Shown here one piece after another: positions 1 to 8,491 of a stretch of DNA of 40,600 bases. Source of the stretch: a bacterium. GTDB taxonomy: Bacteria > Spirochaetota > Spirochaetia > JABEVK01. The notes beneath the pieces are model-generated. The model made no database searches. It had not been told where the DNA came from and saw only the letters and a program-made list of their open reading frames with translations. Both the position numbers and the translations under genes were made by a program. How positions within the stretch are numbered: position 1 is the first letter of the stretch; the number at the start of each line of letters is the position of its first letter. The stretch is taken from contig JAJXVP010000007.1 of assembly GCA_021782055.1 (NCBI GenBank), forward strand, positions 1 to 40,600, written 5' to 3'.

Positions 1-744
1 TCTTCTGAACTCCTTAAGGACGCGTTAGAACCCAGTCGAGCAAAGACCGTTTTTATGCTCCCGCTTTTTTTTGCGGACGCCCAACAGGGCTTACTGTTAT
101 GCGAAACCAGCCTTTCTGACAGTTACTTGCTCAAAACGTTGGCCATGGAACTCAGTTCCGCCCTCAAACTTGCCCGTTTAATTGAACTCCATCGAGTCTT
201 GGAACGTAAACTGTATGAAACCATGGCCGACCTCGAAGCTTATAACCGAAAACTTGATACCTTGTCGCAGACTGATGACCTCACAGGCTTGTACAACCGC
301 CGTGGCTTCCTCAACTTGGCCCAGCAGGGGATGTACTTGGCGCGCCGGATGAACAAGGGCGGGCTGATTGTGTTCGCCGATATGGATGGCTTAAAAGCAA
401 TCAATGATAGTTGGGGCCATGAAGAAGGTGATGAGGCTATTCGCACGATGGCGCAACTGCTGACTAAGGCGTTCCGCAACAACGACCTTTTAGCCCGCCT
501 GGGCGGGGATGAGTTCGTCGCTTTTACCGTCGACGCAACCCTTCCGGTTTTAGAAACGCTCAAGGAGAGACTTCAAGAATTAGTTCACGAGTTTAATGCC
601 TCATCGGGTAAACCCTACCAACTCTCCATCACCTTGGGTGCCGTAGCCTTCCATCACAACCAAAACGCCACTGTACAAAATCTTTTAGAGCAAGCCGACG
701 CCTTGTTGTACGAACAAAAGCGAAACAAGAAGTCCCACAGTTGA
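1..744 (+). CDS. GGDEF diguanylate cyclase, 5'-truncated by window edge (probable LacI-type sensor cyclase)
   Basis: The reading frame is open from base 1, so the gene starts outside the window; the ATG at 55 is internal to a conserved module and is probably not the start. From that ATG, residues 1-45 are a GAF-like end segment that also occurs in the histidine kinase at 2946-5336, followed by a helical linker and a GGDEF domain (about 70-225). The catalytic motif GGDEF is intact at residues 150-154 (bases 502-516). An RxxD product-inhibition site (RNND) sits exactly five residues before it, and the metal-binding FADMD is present. It should therefore make cyclic-di-GMP from two GTP and be feedback-inhibited. 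By family knowledge this module usually follows a periplasmic-binding-protein-like sugar sensor in spirochaetes; that part is not visible here. Its stop codon lies inside the murA -35 element. Confidence 0.9.
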   Translation, partial: SSELLKDALEPSRAKTVFMLPLFFADAQQGLLLCETSLSDSYLLKTLAMELSSALKLARLIELHRVLERKLYETMADLEAYNRKLDTLSQTDDLTGLYNRRGFLNLAQQGMYLARRMNKGGLIVFADMDGLKAINDSWGHEEGDEAIRTMAQLLTKAFRNNDLLARLGGDEFVAFTVDATLPVLETLKERLQELVHEFNASSGKPYQLSITLGAVAFHHNQNATVQNLLEQADALLYEQKRNKKSHS

Positions 745-769
745 CAGCGCCAAAAACGTTCTGGATAAT
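741..769 (+). promoter_or_regulatory. Sigma-70-type promoter for leaderless murA
   Basis: TTGACA (741-746) and GATAAT (764-769) are separated by 17 bases, a near-consensus promoter. The predicted transcription start, about seven bases after the -10, falls on the A of the murA ATG at 776. There is no Shine-Dalgarno sequence, so a leaderless mRNA is inferred. The TGA stop of the upstream cyclase gene (742-744) is part of the -35 hexamer. Confidence 0.7.
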
Positions 770-775
770 CCGCTC

Positions 776-2059
776 ATGCACAAATACCTCATCGAAGGCG
801 GCTACCCCCTGCGCGGTCGCATCCGTGCCAATGGCAATAAAAATGCTGCTCTTCCCTGTGTCGCCGCCTGTTTATTAACAGACGAGACGGTCCGACTCAC
901 CAACGTCCCTGAAATCGAAGACATCTTGGTGATGTTTGATATCCTCCGCCAGCTCGGAGGAACCGTAAAACATGTCGAAACCAATGTTTTTGAAGTGACG
1001 ATGAACAACATCGTCACCCATGAGATTCCCGTTGAAGCCGCAAAAAAAGTACGCGCCTCCATTTTGTTTGCCGGCCCCTTGTTGGCCCGTGTGGGCAAGG
1101 TCATCCTTCCGCCTCCCGGCGGCGATGTGATTGGTCGACGACGTCTCGATACCCACTTTTTAGCCCTAGCTGAGCTAGGCGCCCGGTTCGAAGTTGATAC
1201 GGTTTATACCCTGACCGCCAATAAATTGGTGGGCCAAGACCTTTTTCTAGATGAAGCTTCGGTTACCGGCACCGAAAATGCCGTAATGGCGGCGGTGCTG
1301 GCGCACGGGCAAACAATCATTCAAAACGCCGCGAGTGAACCTCACGTTCAAGACCTTTGCAATCTGCTCAACAGCATGGGCGCTCAGATACGTGGGATTG
1401 GGTCCAACATTTTGACCATCGACGGGGTGCCCCGCTTGCACGGCACTGAGTTTCGCATTGGAACCGACTTTATGGAAGTCGGGTCCCTAATTGGACTGGC
1501 CGCCGCCACCCGAAGTGAATTGGAAATTGAAGACGCAGCCCCCCAGCACTTGCGTATGGTTAAACTGGGCTATGGCAAACTCGGTGTTCACTGGGAGACC
1601 GAGGGCACAACCATCCGGGTCCCTGCCGGTCAACCCATGAAAGTCGTGCCGGATTTAGGTGGCCAGATCCCCAAAATTGATGATTCCCCCTGGCCAGGCT
1701 TTCCGCCGGACATCTTGTCGATTATGACGGTGGTCGCCACCCAGACCGAGGGAACGACGCTCATCCATGAAAAAATGTTTGAATCGCGAATGTTCTGGGT
1801 AGATAAGCTCATTTCGATGGGGGCAAGGATCATTCTTTGTGACCCTCACCGCGCCGTGGTTTCGGGCCCTACCAGGCTGACAGGAAACGATATGGTGTCG
1901 CCCGATGTGCGTGCCGGAATGGCCTTAGTCATTGCCGCCCTATGCGCCGAGGGGAGTAGTAGCATCCAAAACGTGTATCAAATTGAACGTGGGTACGAAA
2001 ATATCGCCGAACGCTTGGCTCAACTGGGAGCCCGCATTCGGCGAATCAAAGTCGAGTAA
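776..2059 (+). CDS. murA: UDP-N-acetylglucosamine 1-carboxyvinyltransferase (MurA), fosfomycin-insensitive type
   Basis: This 427-residue protein has the usual MurA length and two-domain enolpyruvyl-transferase fold signature. It performs the first committed step of peptidoglycan synthesis, transferring enolpyruvyl from PEP to UDP-GlcNAc in the cytoplasm. The N-terminal NGNKNAAL motif supplies Lys22 and Asn23. In the active-site loop, [10 protein letters not shown] carries Asp117 (codon 1124-1126) where most enzymes have the PEP-binding Cys that fosfomycin alkylates. The same Cys-to-Asp change is known in Mycobacterium, Chlamydia and Borrelia MurA and gives intrinsic fosfomycin resistance. 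The start is the ATG at 776; it has no ribosome site but sits at the predicted start of a leaderless transcript. It converges with the metallo-hydrolase gene with only six bases between them. Confidence 0.97.
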   Translation: MHKYLIEGGYPLRGRIRANGNKNAALPCVAACLLTDETVRLTNVPEIEDILVMFDILRQLGGTVKHVETNVFEVTMNNIVTHEIPVEAAKKVRASILFAGPLLARVGKVILPPPGGDVIGRRRLDTHFLALAELGARFEVDTVYTLTANKLVGQDLFLDEASVTGTENAVMAAVLAHGQTIIQNAASEPHVQDLCNLLNSMGAQIRGIGSNILTIDGVPRLHGTEFRIGTDFMEVGSLIGLAAATRSELEIEDAAPQHLRMVKLGYGKLGVHWETEGTTIRVPAGQPMKVVPDLGGQIPKIDDSPWPGFPPDILSIMTVVATQTEGTTLIHEKMFESRMFWVDKLISMGARIILCDPHRAVVSGPTRLTGNDMVSPDVRAGMALVIAALCAEGSSSIQNVYQIERGYENIAERLAQLGARIRRIKVE

Positions 2060-2065
2060 CCAGCC

Positions 2066-2926
2066 CTAAAAGAGGTACGCGCGAAAATACTCCAGCCGAA
2101 GGTAGGCCACATTTCTCGCTTTTTCATAAAGCGACTTACGGAACATGTGGGGCGGCTGGAGGTTATGGGGCATGGTGTCGTAGTGGGCGGGAATGGCAAT
2201 CTTGGGTTGAATCAGGGCGCAGATTTCGGCAGCCTCCCAGGCTGACAAGTTGTGATAGCCTCCATTGATACAGATCGACATCCACTCGGGGGCCCATTCT
2301 TTGACATGCCCAAGCAATTCACTCTTGGCGGTGTCGCCGCTATTATAATAGACACGGTTCCCGGCAAAGCGAAAGACAAACCCCATGTGATTCAAATCGG
2401 TGGCATCTGTCGGTTCAGCGAACGCTCCCATCACTTCAACGCCCCGAACGGTGACCGTTTGGCGGGGATGCATCAAAATTCGTTGGGAATCAGGAACCCC
2501 ACAGGTGCCCAAAACCTCATACGCCTGCCAGGGTGCAAGAAACACCGCTGTCGTGCGGCAGGCCAAGCGTTCCAGGGTCCAGGGATCACAATGGTCGCAG
2601 TGGCTGTGCGTTATGACGATGACATCTGCGTCAAAATCTTCAGGCTCGATAAAGACGGGCAAAATTCGGCTCTTTACCGTGGCTACTCCCGTTCGCTTTG
2701 ACGCACAGAAGTCTGTTAAATAAGGGTCAATGGCCGTTAAAACTCCACGGGAATCTTTCAGGATCCAGCCATTATTGCCCAAATGCCACATCGCCACCTG
2801 TCCTGGTGGCACCGCAAAGGCTCGAATTTCAGCCATAAATGCCCGAGAAGACAAGCGGGGAACAATTTTTTCAGGAAAAACATAACCTTCTTCGGGGTCA
2901 AAATCGATAATGGGGGGAATGTCCAT
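2066..2926 (-). CDS. MBL-fold metallo-hydrolase, UlaG (L-ascorbate-6-phosphate lactonase)-like
   Basis: This 286-residue protein has the metallo-beta-lactamase zinc motif HSHCDH at residues 107-112, followed by a Cys-Asp pair as in the UlaG/lactonase-like branch. Further metal ligands are likely at NSGDTA (about 195) and PAHYDTMPHN (about 246). It is probably a cytoplasmic hydrolase of a sugar-phosphate lactone or similar ester; the substrate cannot be read from the sequence. The ATG is preceded by an AGAGGT ribosome site. It is the last gene of the response regulator-kinase operon, 19 bases after the kinase stop, which suggests that the sensed ligand and the hydrolysed substrate may be related (inference). 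Confidence 0.85.
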   Translation of the reverse strand: MDIPPIIDFDPEEGYVFPEKIVPRLSSRAFMAEIRAFAVPPGQVAMWHLGNNGWILKDSRGVLTAIDPYLTDFCASKRTGVATVKSRILPVFIEPEDFDADVIVITHSHCDHCDPWTLERLACRTTAVFLAPWQAYEVLGTCGVPDSQRILMHPRQTVTVRGVEVMGAFAEPTDATDLNHMGFVFRFAGNRVYYNSGDTAKSELLGHVKEWAPEWMSICINGGYHNLSAWEAAEICALIQPKIAIPAHYDTMPHNLQPPHMFRKSLYEKARNVAYLRLEYFRAYLF

Positions 2927-2945
2927 GCGCTACCTCTGCCCGAAT

Positions 2946-5336
2946 CTACGGTATTTTTTGGGTTTCGGCCAGCTTTTCGAGGGGTTCTTCGGACAGATCC
3001 TGGGAGGGAAAGTCCAAGACGAACTTCGTTCCCAGCCCGGGAGCGCTGACACACGATATTGTACCTTTCCAAATTTGCGTCATCAAATTATAGACAATAT
3101 GCAACCCCAGACCGCTGCCACCACTTCCAAACTTCGTAGTAAAAAAGGGCTCAAAGATGCGGTCCAGGTATTCGGCGGAAATTCCCTGTCCATTATCACT
3201 GAACTCCAGCCGCAGACCGTGTGGGGTTTCCCACGCCATAATCTTAATCAGACCACCGTTTCGGCCCTCAAAGCCATGAAAAACTGCGTTACTGATCAGG
3301 TTGCCCAAGATCTGCGCTAAAGTTCCCGGTGGGCCTTTTAACGCTAGACCCTCCGGACACTCAACCTCACAGCGGTGCCCACCCACCTTCCATTGCGAAT
3401 GCAAGCTCAAAACAATATCTTTGAGATAAGGCCCCAACTCAAAATGACGAGCTTCCTCATGCGATTGGTCCACGGCGATTTTCTTAAAGCTACGGATCAA
3501 ATCACCCGCTTTGAGCAAGTTGACCTCGATTAATCGCGACTCTTCTTCGATTAGGGACAAATATTGATGAAACTGGGATTTGGTCAGCTGGTTGTTCTCA
3601 AAGGCCTTCAAAACATCCCTGGTATGCTGATGCAAATCACTAGCTGTAGTCACCCCAATGCCGACCGGTGTATTGATTTCGTGTGCTACACCTGCCACCA
3701 ACGACCCCAAGGCCGCCATCTTTTCAGATTGTATCATTTGGGTTTCGGTTTGCATGCGTTCTTCCCAAAGGCGTACCCGTTCAATCGCCGCACTGATTTG
3801 CGATCGCACCGCATCAAGCAAAAGGCTACCCGCAGAATTGGCCGAAAATACAACAAAGCCTTGCGGCTCGCGTGAATAGAGTACCTCGACAAATAGCAGG
3901 CGGTCTTTTACACGGGCTGTACCGCCGGGAATCAGCTTGCTCGCTGGGAACTCCACCCCCTCTTCGGGCAGAACCGAACGCCCCCCTTTTGTCCATTCTA
4001 AAAGAAGCCTAGCTGGCCCTTTCAAGTGCCGAGGGTTTTCCCACAAGGAGAGCCAACAGCTGTCAAACCCAATATTGGGAAGAATCTTTGCCATGGTTTC
4101 GGCGATTTCGTCTAAATTTTGAGCGCTCAGCAACGTTTCGTTGATCTGACGAACTCGCTGGGCCCTGAGGTCAGCATCAAAAGCTTGGCGGGATAAATGC
4201 CCGTTAGCCGCCTCAGCTAAAAGAAAATAGGCCCGCCCCAAAATATCTGAGGTTTTGTTGTGACGCTCAGGGTCAGACTTAGCAAGCTTTTGTTGAAGGC
4301 GGAGGAGCCTCGCCATATTCAAGCTCAATTCCTCGGTGTTCGCCTCACCCATCACCGAGGCTTCCAAATCACGCAAAAACCTGGGTCCCTCCTCGGCCGA
4401 TCCTTGGCCCAGCCGTTCATCCAACCAGGCTTGAAGGGCTTGTTCAAACTTTGAGTCTTCAAGACTCTTGACCAGATGGTTTTGCCTAATTTCTGCCCGG
4501 CAGGAACAACTAGTACGAATCACCAGTTGGGGGTTGATATTCGTGTATTGTGGAACCGTTTCATGGGCGCAGAGCTTTAACAAAAGTTCAGCGGCCGCAT
4601 GAGACTGTGCCGCTACAGGTTGGCTCACCGTTGTCAGTTCCGACGGTTGAAAGTCGTCAAAGCCGGTCAGGATAAAATCCTCGGGGACTTTTTTTCCTTG
4701 CTCAGCTAAGACTTGCTTGGCCCCCAGGGCCATCAGATCGTTGGCACAGACTAGACCTTCCCACCGATCCCAAACTGCCGAAAGACGGCGTGCGGCGGCA
4801 ACTCCCGAGCTATAGGTAAAGTCCCCGTATTCAAAAAGAGATTCCTCGACTTCACACCCGTTACGACGCAACTCGGCACAAAAGGCGGCCTTGCGGGCTT
4901 CGGCTTCTTGCTGTCCGGGCGGCCCGCCCAAAAAACCTAAACGACGAAAACCATGCGCCGTAATAAGGTGCTGAACAATCTGACGCAAGCCCTCCTCACT
5001 ATCCGTAAAGACACCAGGGATTCCTTCTACTTTTACCGAAGTCGTCACCACGGGAAGTGGGCTGAACTGTCGACAAAAAGCGGCAAATTCGTCGGCGTTA
5101 ACCCCGTGGCTCAGGGATCCGCTGATGATAATACCATCAAGACCGTTTTTATCGACAAGGTCAAAGACGGCAGCCTGAAAACTACGTTGTTCAGGTTTGA
5201 CACGAATTTCTGTCGAAGCGAAGCAAACAACTTTGTGGCCCCCGGGGGCAGTAACCTCAACAACACCGTCAATAACCCGCCGCATATAGGGGTCGTCCGG
5301 CGAGCCTACAAACAAGCCGAGCGTCAACGGCTTCAT
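2946..5336 (-). CDS. Cytoplasmic LacI-type sensor histidine kinase
   Basis: This 796-residue protein shows no membrane segment. Residues 3-275 form a LacI/periplasmic-binding-protein-like ligand domain without the usual helix-turn-helix head (VGSPDDPYMRR near the start; ANDLMALGAKQVL and LTGFDDF near 199-228). A helical region (290-400), a GAF-like domain (405-525) and a kinase core follow. The H-box has His552 in AHEIN, the N-box has Asn683, and DNGQGIS, FEPFFTTK and GSGLGLHI complete the ATP site. It should autophosphorylate in response to a small ligand, probably a sugar, and pass phosphate to the response regulator encoded just upstream. The start ATG overlaps that gene's stop as ATGA, so translation is coupled. 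The architecture is typical of spirochaetes. Confidence 0.9.
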   Translation of the reverse strand: MKPLTLGLFVGSPDDPYMRRVIDGVVEVTAPGGHKVVCFASTEIRVKPEQRSFQAAVFDLVDKNGLDGIIISGSLSHGVNADEFAAFCRQFSPLPVVTTSVKVEGIPGVFTDSEEGLRQIVQHLITAHGFRRLGFLGGPPGQQEAEARKAAFCAELRRNGCEVEESLFEYGDFTYSSGVAAARRLSAVWDRWEGLVCANDLMALGAKQVLAEQGKKVPEDFILTGFDDFQPSELTTVSQPVAAQSHAAAELLLKLCAHETVPQYTNINPQLVIRTSCSCRAEIRQNHLVKSLEDSKFEQALQAWLDERLGQGSAEEGPRFLRDLEASVMGEANTEELSLNMARLLRLQQKLAKSDPERHNKTSDILGRAYFLLAEAANGHLSRQAFDADLRAQRVRQINETLLSAQNLDEIAETMAKILPNIGFDSCWLSLWENPRHLKGPARLLLEWTKGGRSVLPEEGVEFPASKLIPGGTARVKDRLLFVEVLYSREPQGFVVFSANSAGSLLLDAVRSQISAAIERVRLWEERMQTETQMIQSEKMAALGSLVAGVAHEINTPVGIGVTTASDLHQHTRDVLKAFENNQLTKSQFHQYLSLIEEESRLIEVNLLKAGDLIRSFKKIAVDQSHEEARHFELGPYLKDIVLSLHSQWKVGGHRCEVECPEGLALKGPPGTLAQILGNLISNAVFHGFEGRNGGLIKIMAWETPHGLRLEFSDNGQGISAEYLDRIFEPFFTTKFGSGGSGLGLHIVYNLMTQIWKGTISCVSAPGLGTKFVLDFPSQDLSEEPLEKLAETQKIP

Positions 5337-6895
5337 CGCGCCCCCGGCGAAAAGGCCTTACGAATTTCTTCTAATTGCGGGTAAACCGAAAAAAACAACT
5401 CTATCAGCGCCGGGTCAAACGCCTTGCCCGCCTCATTACGGATATACTCCAAGACTTGTTGTGAACCCCATGCGGACCGGTACACCCTTGGTGTCGAAAG
5501 CGCATCAAAAACATCACAAATGCTCGTTAGCCGGGCACTGAAAGGAATTTGATCCCCTTTGAGCCCGCGAGGGTAGCCGTTACCGTCCCAGCGCTCATGA
5601 TGACACCAGGCCACATCAGCGGCCAGGTGAAAGATTGGCCGTTCACTCGACGACAACAACGTATGACCGATGGTCGTATGAGTTTTCATGATCGCGTACT
5701 CTTCGGGCGTCAACGGTTCGGGTTTAATCAAGATGCTATCGGGAATGCCCAGTTTGCCAATGTCATGCATAGCCGCCGCTAGGCGAAGGGCGTCGGCTTC
5801 ATCCCGAGTGTAGCCTGCACGCAAAGCCAAAGCCTGTGTAAAATCCGCAACCCGGCGGACATGAAAGCTTGTTTCTTGCGACCGGTTTTCGACGATTTCG
5901 CCCAAACGAAAGATCAACTCTTTTTGGGTGTCGACAACTTCTTTATTTAAGTAGAGGTTATTAAAGGCAATCCCCACATCGACGTTAAAAATCTGAATGA
6001 GGTCCAACGTCATGGCATCAATGGGGTGACGACTTTCAATGCAGATCAAGTTTTTGACACCGGTGTCCGTCTCGAAATAGCCAATGTACCACCGTTGCCG
6101 ATACTGACTTTTTCGTTGCTTGAGGGTTTCTTGGATTTCATCAAAGAGGTCTACAGGGAGTGCCTCAACGATGGGTTTGTCTAAAAGCTGGGCGTACTGA
6201 CCGGTAGCCGCCAAAATGACAAAGCCCTCGTTGCGGGCTGTCGCGGCGAAGCCGTCGGCTTGCACGTAGATCGCTGGACTCTCAATATGTAAAAGATAAG
6301 AAAGCTGCTGGAGCACGGCCTGACAAAACTCCCGCAACGACTGCAATTTAAAGATCGTTGTCGAGGCGTGAATGATTTTGTGAAGTTCTTCACGGCTCTT
6401 CAAAATGGACATGATATCCCGGTACGAACGCAGAGCAGTCGTTATGCTGGTAAAGAGTTTTTGCCGGGTCAGTTCGCTTTTTTCTTTGTAGTCATTGATG
6501 TCGTAGTTGGTAATGATGGTTTCTTCGGGAGCCGCACCGGGCTGACCTGTCCGCAAAATGATGCGGGCTGTCTTGTTTTGCAAATCCCCCCGCAAATACC
6601 GAACCACCTCTAAACCGCTCTCAGGAGTTTCCATCACAACATCTAATAGTACAATCGCGAGGGTATCGTTTAACTGGGTAAGAACCCGCTTGGCTTCAGC
6701 ACCTGAATAGGCATGATGAAAAATTATGGACATATCATCGAACGTAAATGTGCTTAGCACAAGTTCGGTCATGGTATGCACACCCTCTTCATCATCGACA
6801 ATCAGGACATGCCAACCCGGCTTTTCAATAGCTGCGGCAAGGGTTTCCTCGGCAAAGACTAGGGCGTCTGAATCAGTAACGCTATTTTTCATCAT
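5333..6895 (-). CDS. Response regulator with DUF3369 and HD-GYP phosphodiesterase domains
   Basis: This 520-residue protein has three parts. A receiver domain (28-155) has the acidic pair D34/D35 and the phospho-acceptor Asp85 in LLDVVM. A DUF3369-type GAF-like domain spans about 160-315. An HD-GYP domain (about 330-515) has His377-Asp378 in AAMHDIGK and GYP at 440-442 in WDGNGYP. Family knowledge assigns HD-GYP proteins to hydrolysis of cyclic-di-GMP. It is the first gene of a three-gene operon with the LacI-sensor kinase (ATGA overlap) and the metallo-hydrolase, so the kinase is its obvious partner. A tandem ATG-ATG begins the gene, 7-8 bases after the predicted transcription start, so the leader is very short. 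Confidence 0.93.
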   Translation of the reverse strand: MMKNSVTDSDALVFAEETLAAAIEKPGWHVLIVDDEEGVHTMTELVLSTFTFDDMSIIFHHAYSGAEAKRVLTQLNDTLAIVLLDVVMETPESGLEVVRYLRGDLQNKTARIILRTGQPGAAPEETIITNYDINDYKEKSELTRQKLFTSITTALRSYRDIMSILKSREELHKIIHASTTIFKLQSLREFCQAVLQQLSYLLHIESPAIYVQADGFAATARNEGFVILAATGQYAQLLDKPIVEALPVDLFDEIQETLKQRKSQYRQRWYIGYFETDTGVKNLICIESRHPIDAMTLDLIQIFNVDVGIAFNNLYLNKEVVDTQKELIFRLGEIVENRSQETSFHVRRVADFTQALALRAGYTRDEADALRLAAAMHDIGKLGIPDSILIKPEPLTPEEYAIMKTHTTIGHTLLSSSERPIFHLAADVAWCHHERWDGNGYPRGLKGDQIPFSARLTSICDVFDALSTPRVYRSAWGSQQVLEYIRNEAGKAFDPALIELFFSVYPQLEEIRKAFSPGAR

Positions 6896-6909
6896 GAACC
6901 TGTTCTTTT

Positions 6910-6938
6910 ATTTTATGACGTTTTACGAGGGAACGCAA
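6910..6938 (-). promoter_or_regulatory. Promoter of the response regulator-kinase-hydrolase operon
   Basis: On the minus strand TTGCGT (6938-6933) and TAAAAT (6915-6910) are 17 bases apart, upstream of the ATG at 6895. It lies in the 60-base divergent gap shared with ravA. The predicted start gives a leader of only about eight bases. Confidence 0.55.
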
Positions 6939-6955
6939 AGGAAACTTCACCACTT

Positions 6956-8491
6956 GTGAAAACTGACGTCAACCTCCACAATGGCAAAATGTATGATCGC
7001 GCCCTTCGCCTCATAGAGGCACTCACCCATGATCTCAGTGAACGTCAAGATGCAGCGTCTTTGGGTCTCTTGGCCCTATGCGCTGGCGAAAGCCTCTTTT
7101 TGCTGGGCCCACCCGGGGTCGCCAAGAGCCTCTTGGCTCGCCGTTTTAAAACGCTGTTCCGGAATGGTCGCTCGTTTGAATACTTGATGGGCCGTTTTTC
7201 GACACCCGAGGACCTATTTGGCCCACTTTCCCTCTCAGGCTTGCGCGATCACGATGTTTTTGTCCGAAAAACCGAGGGTTACTTACCAGAAGCTGACGTG
7301 GTGTTTTTAGATGAGCTGTGGCGTGCCGGTCCACCGATTCAAAATACTCTTTTAGCTATCCTCAACGAAAAGCTCTTCCGCAATGGCTCTGAGGAACGAC
7401 GGGTTCCGCTGAAGCTTCTCATCGGGGCCTCGAACACCGCGCCTGACGGCGAAGAAAACTCCGAAGCCTTTTGGGACCGGTTCTTACTGCGCCTCGAACT
7501 GACTCCTGTGGCTTCGGGCGTGTCGTTTCAAAGCATGCTCGCCCGTAGAGAGAGTTCCCCACCCCTTGAGGTTTCTGATGCGTTTGATGAAACTGACTGG
7601 CAAAACATCCAAGATTCTGTGGCCGAGGTGCGCGTTCCTGCCTTTATTCCCGAGGCGTTCGATGTTCTGCGCGACAACCTAGCCCCGGCTTACATTTCTG
7701 ACCGAAGGTGGCGCAAAGCTCTACGGCTTCTGAAAGCCTCTGCATTTTTACACGACCGGGTCGAAGTCGACCCCCTGGACTTAGCGGTGTTGAAACATGT
7801 GCTCTGGCACACACCCTCTGAACGCGACACAGTACAACAGAGGCTTCTTGAGGTTCTTGACGATTTTGGCTGGGAAGCCCCTGCCGAGGTGACCATTCTC
7901 TTAGAGGCACCAGTAAAAGCTACCGAAGCCTTAAAGGCCCTGACAAAACGTGAAGAGACGGTTTTACAACCAAGGCCGGTTTTATATGACGGAGAGTATT
8001 ACGCGGTCAAAGGGTACCCCGGCTCTTTAAGTGCCCGTGTTTGGGCTCGAGATTATGACTTATGGACGGTTCAAGAAGAAGCCGAAGGGGAATTATTTTT
8101 CTTTCGCCCCCTGGGGAGCTACGCCGAAAGCCGCAGGGTTTCGGTTCAACGGGGCGATGGCCCGGCTGAAATCGTGCTCGACGGGGTTTTGTATGCCTTA
8201 GAGAGTGTTTCTGAAGCGGTCACGGTGTGGAAAGAAACGTCTCCTGAGCCCAAAGCTATGAAAGCCTGGGCTGATACCGTCAGCCGCGAGATTCAACAGC
8301 TCAAGACGGCCCGCGAAAGGGTGGATACCTTAACGCGAGCGAAAGTCGCTGACGGCGAACGCCACCTCTTTGCCGACCAAGCCCAACGCGAAGCCTGCCG
8401 CGCTTCGCTCGACCGCGTTGCTGGACGCCTTCAAGAGGCCGAAACTGCTCTGCAGGAATTGCAGGAGTCGAGGAAGCCGAACCTTGGCTGA
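6956..8491 (+). CDS. ravA: RavA-like MoxR-family AAA+ ATPase
   Basis: This 511-residue protein matches E. coli RavA along its length. GPPGVAKS (51-58) is the Walker A. FEYLMGRFSTPEDLFGPLS follows, Walker B is VVFLDE (115-120), and the sensor-like ASNTAP and YISDRRWRKALRLLKASA are RavA hallmarks. The C-terminal third (about 330-511) covers the LARA-like beta domain and a coiled coil. RavA forms hexamers with its VWA partner ViaA. In enterobacteria the pair acts on respiratory complexes and influences aminoglycoside sensitivity; the role here is unknown. The GTG at 6956 has AAAGGA 13 bases upstream, rather far. An ATG at 6989 has TTGTGA-N17-CACAAT ending six bases before it and could be a leaderless start, giving 500 residues. 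viaA follows with an 8-base overlap. Confidence 0.92.
   Translation: MKTDVNLHNGKMYDRALRLIEALTHDLSERQDAASLGLLALCAGESLFLLGPPGVAKSLLARRFKTLFRNGRSFEYLMGRFSTPEDLFGPLSLSGLRDHDVFVRKTEGYLPEADVVFLDELWRAGPPIQNTLLAILNEKLFRNGSEERRVPLKLLIGASNTAPDGEENSEAFWDRFLLRLELTPVASGVSFQSMLARRESSPPLEVSDAFDETDWQNIQDSVAEVRVPAFIPEAFDVLRDNLAPAYISDRRWRKALRLLKASAFLHDRVEVDPLDLAVLKHVLWHTPSERDTVQQRLLEVLDDFGWEAPAEVTILLEAPVKATEALKALTKREETVLQPRPVLYDGEYYAVKGYPGSLSARVWARDYDLWTVQEEAEGELFFFRPLGSYAESRRVSVQRGDGPAEIVLDGVLYALESVSEAVTVWKETSPEPKAMKAWADTVSREIQQLKTARERVDTLTRAKVADGERHLFADQAQREACRASLDRVAGRLQEAETALQELQESRKPNLG

Noticed and set aside
2252..2701. Long plus-strand frame opposite the metallo-hydrolase
   Set aside because: It is antisense to a clear MBL-fold gene, has no ribosome site, and its translation lacks any family pattern.
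8370..8483. Upstream extension of viaA
   Set aside because: The frame is open, but it lies entirely within ravA codons, has no ViaA similarity and no ribosome site. The TTG at 8484 with AGGAA fits the family and the 8-base overlap.
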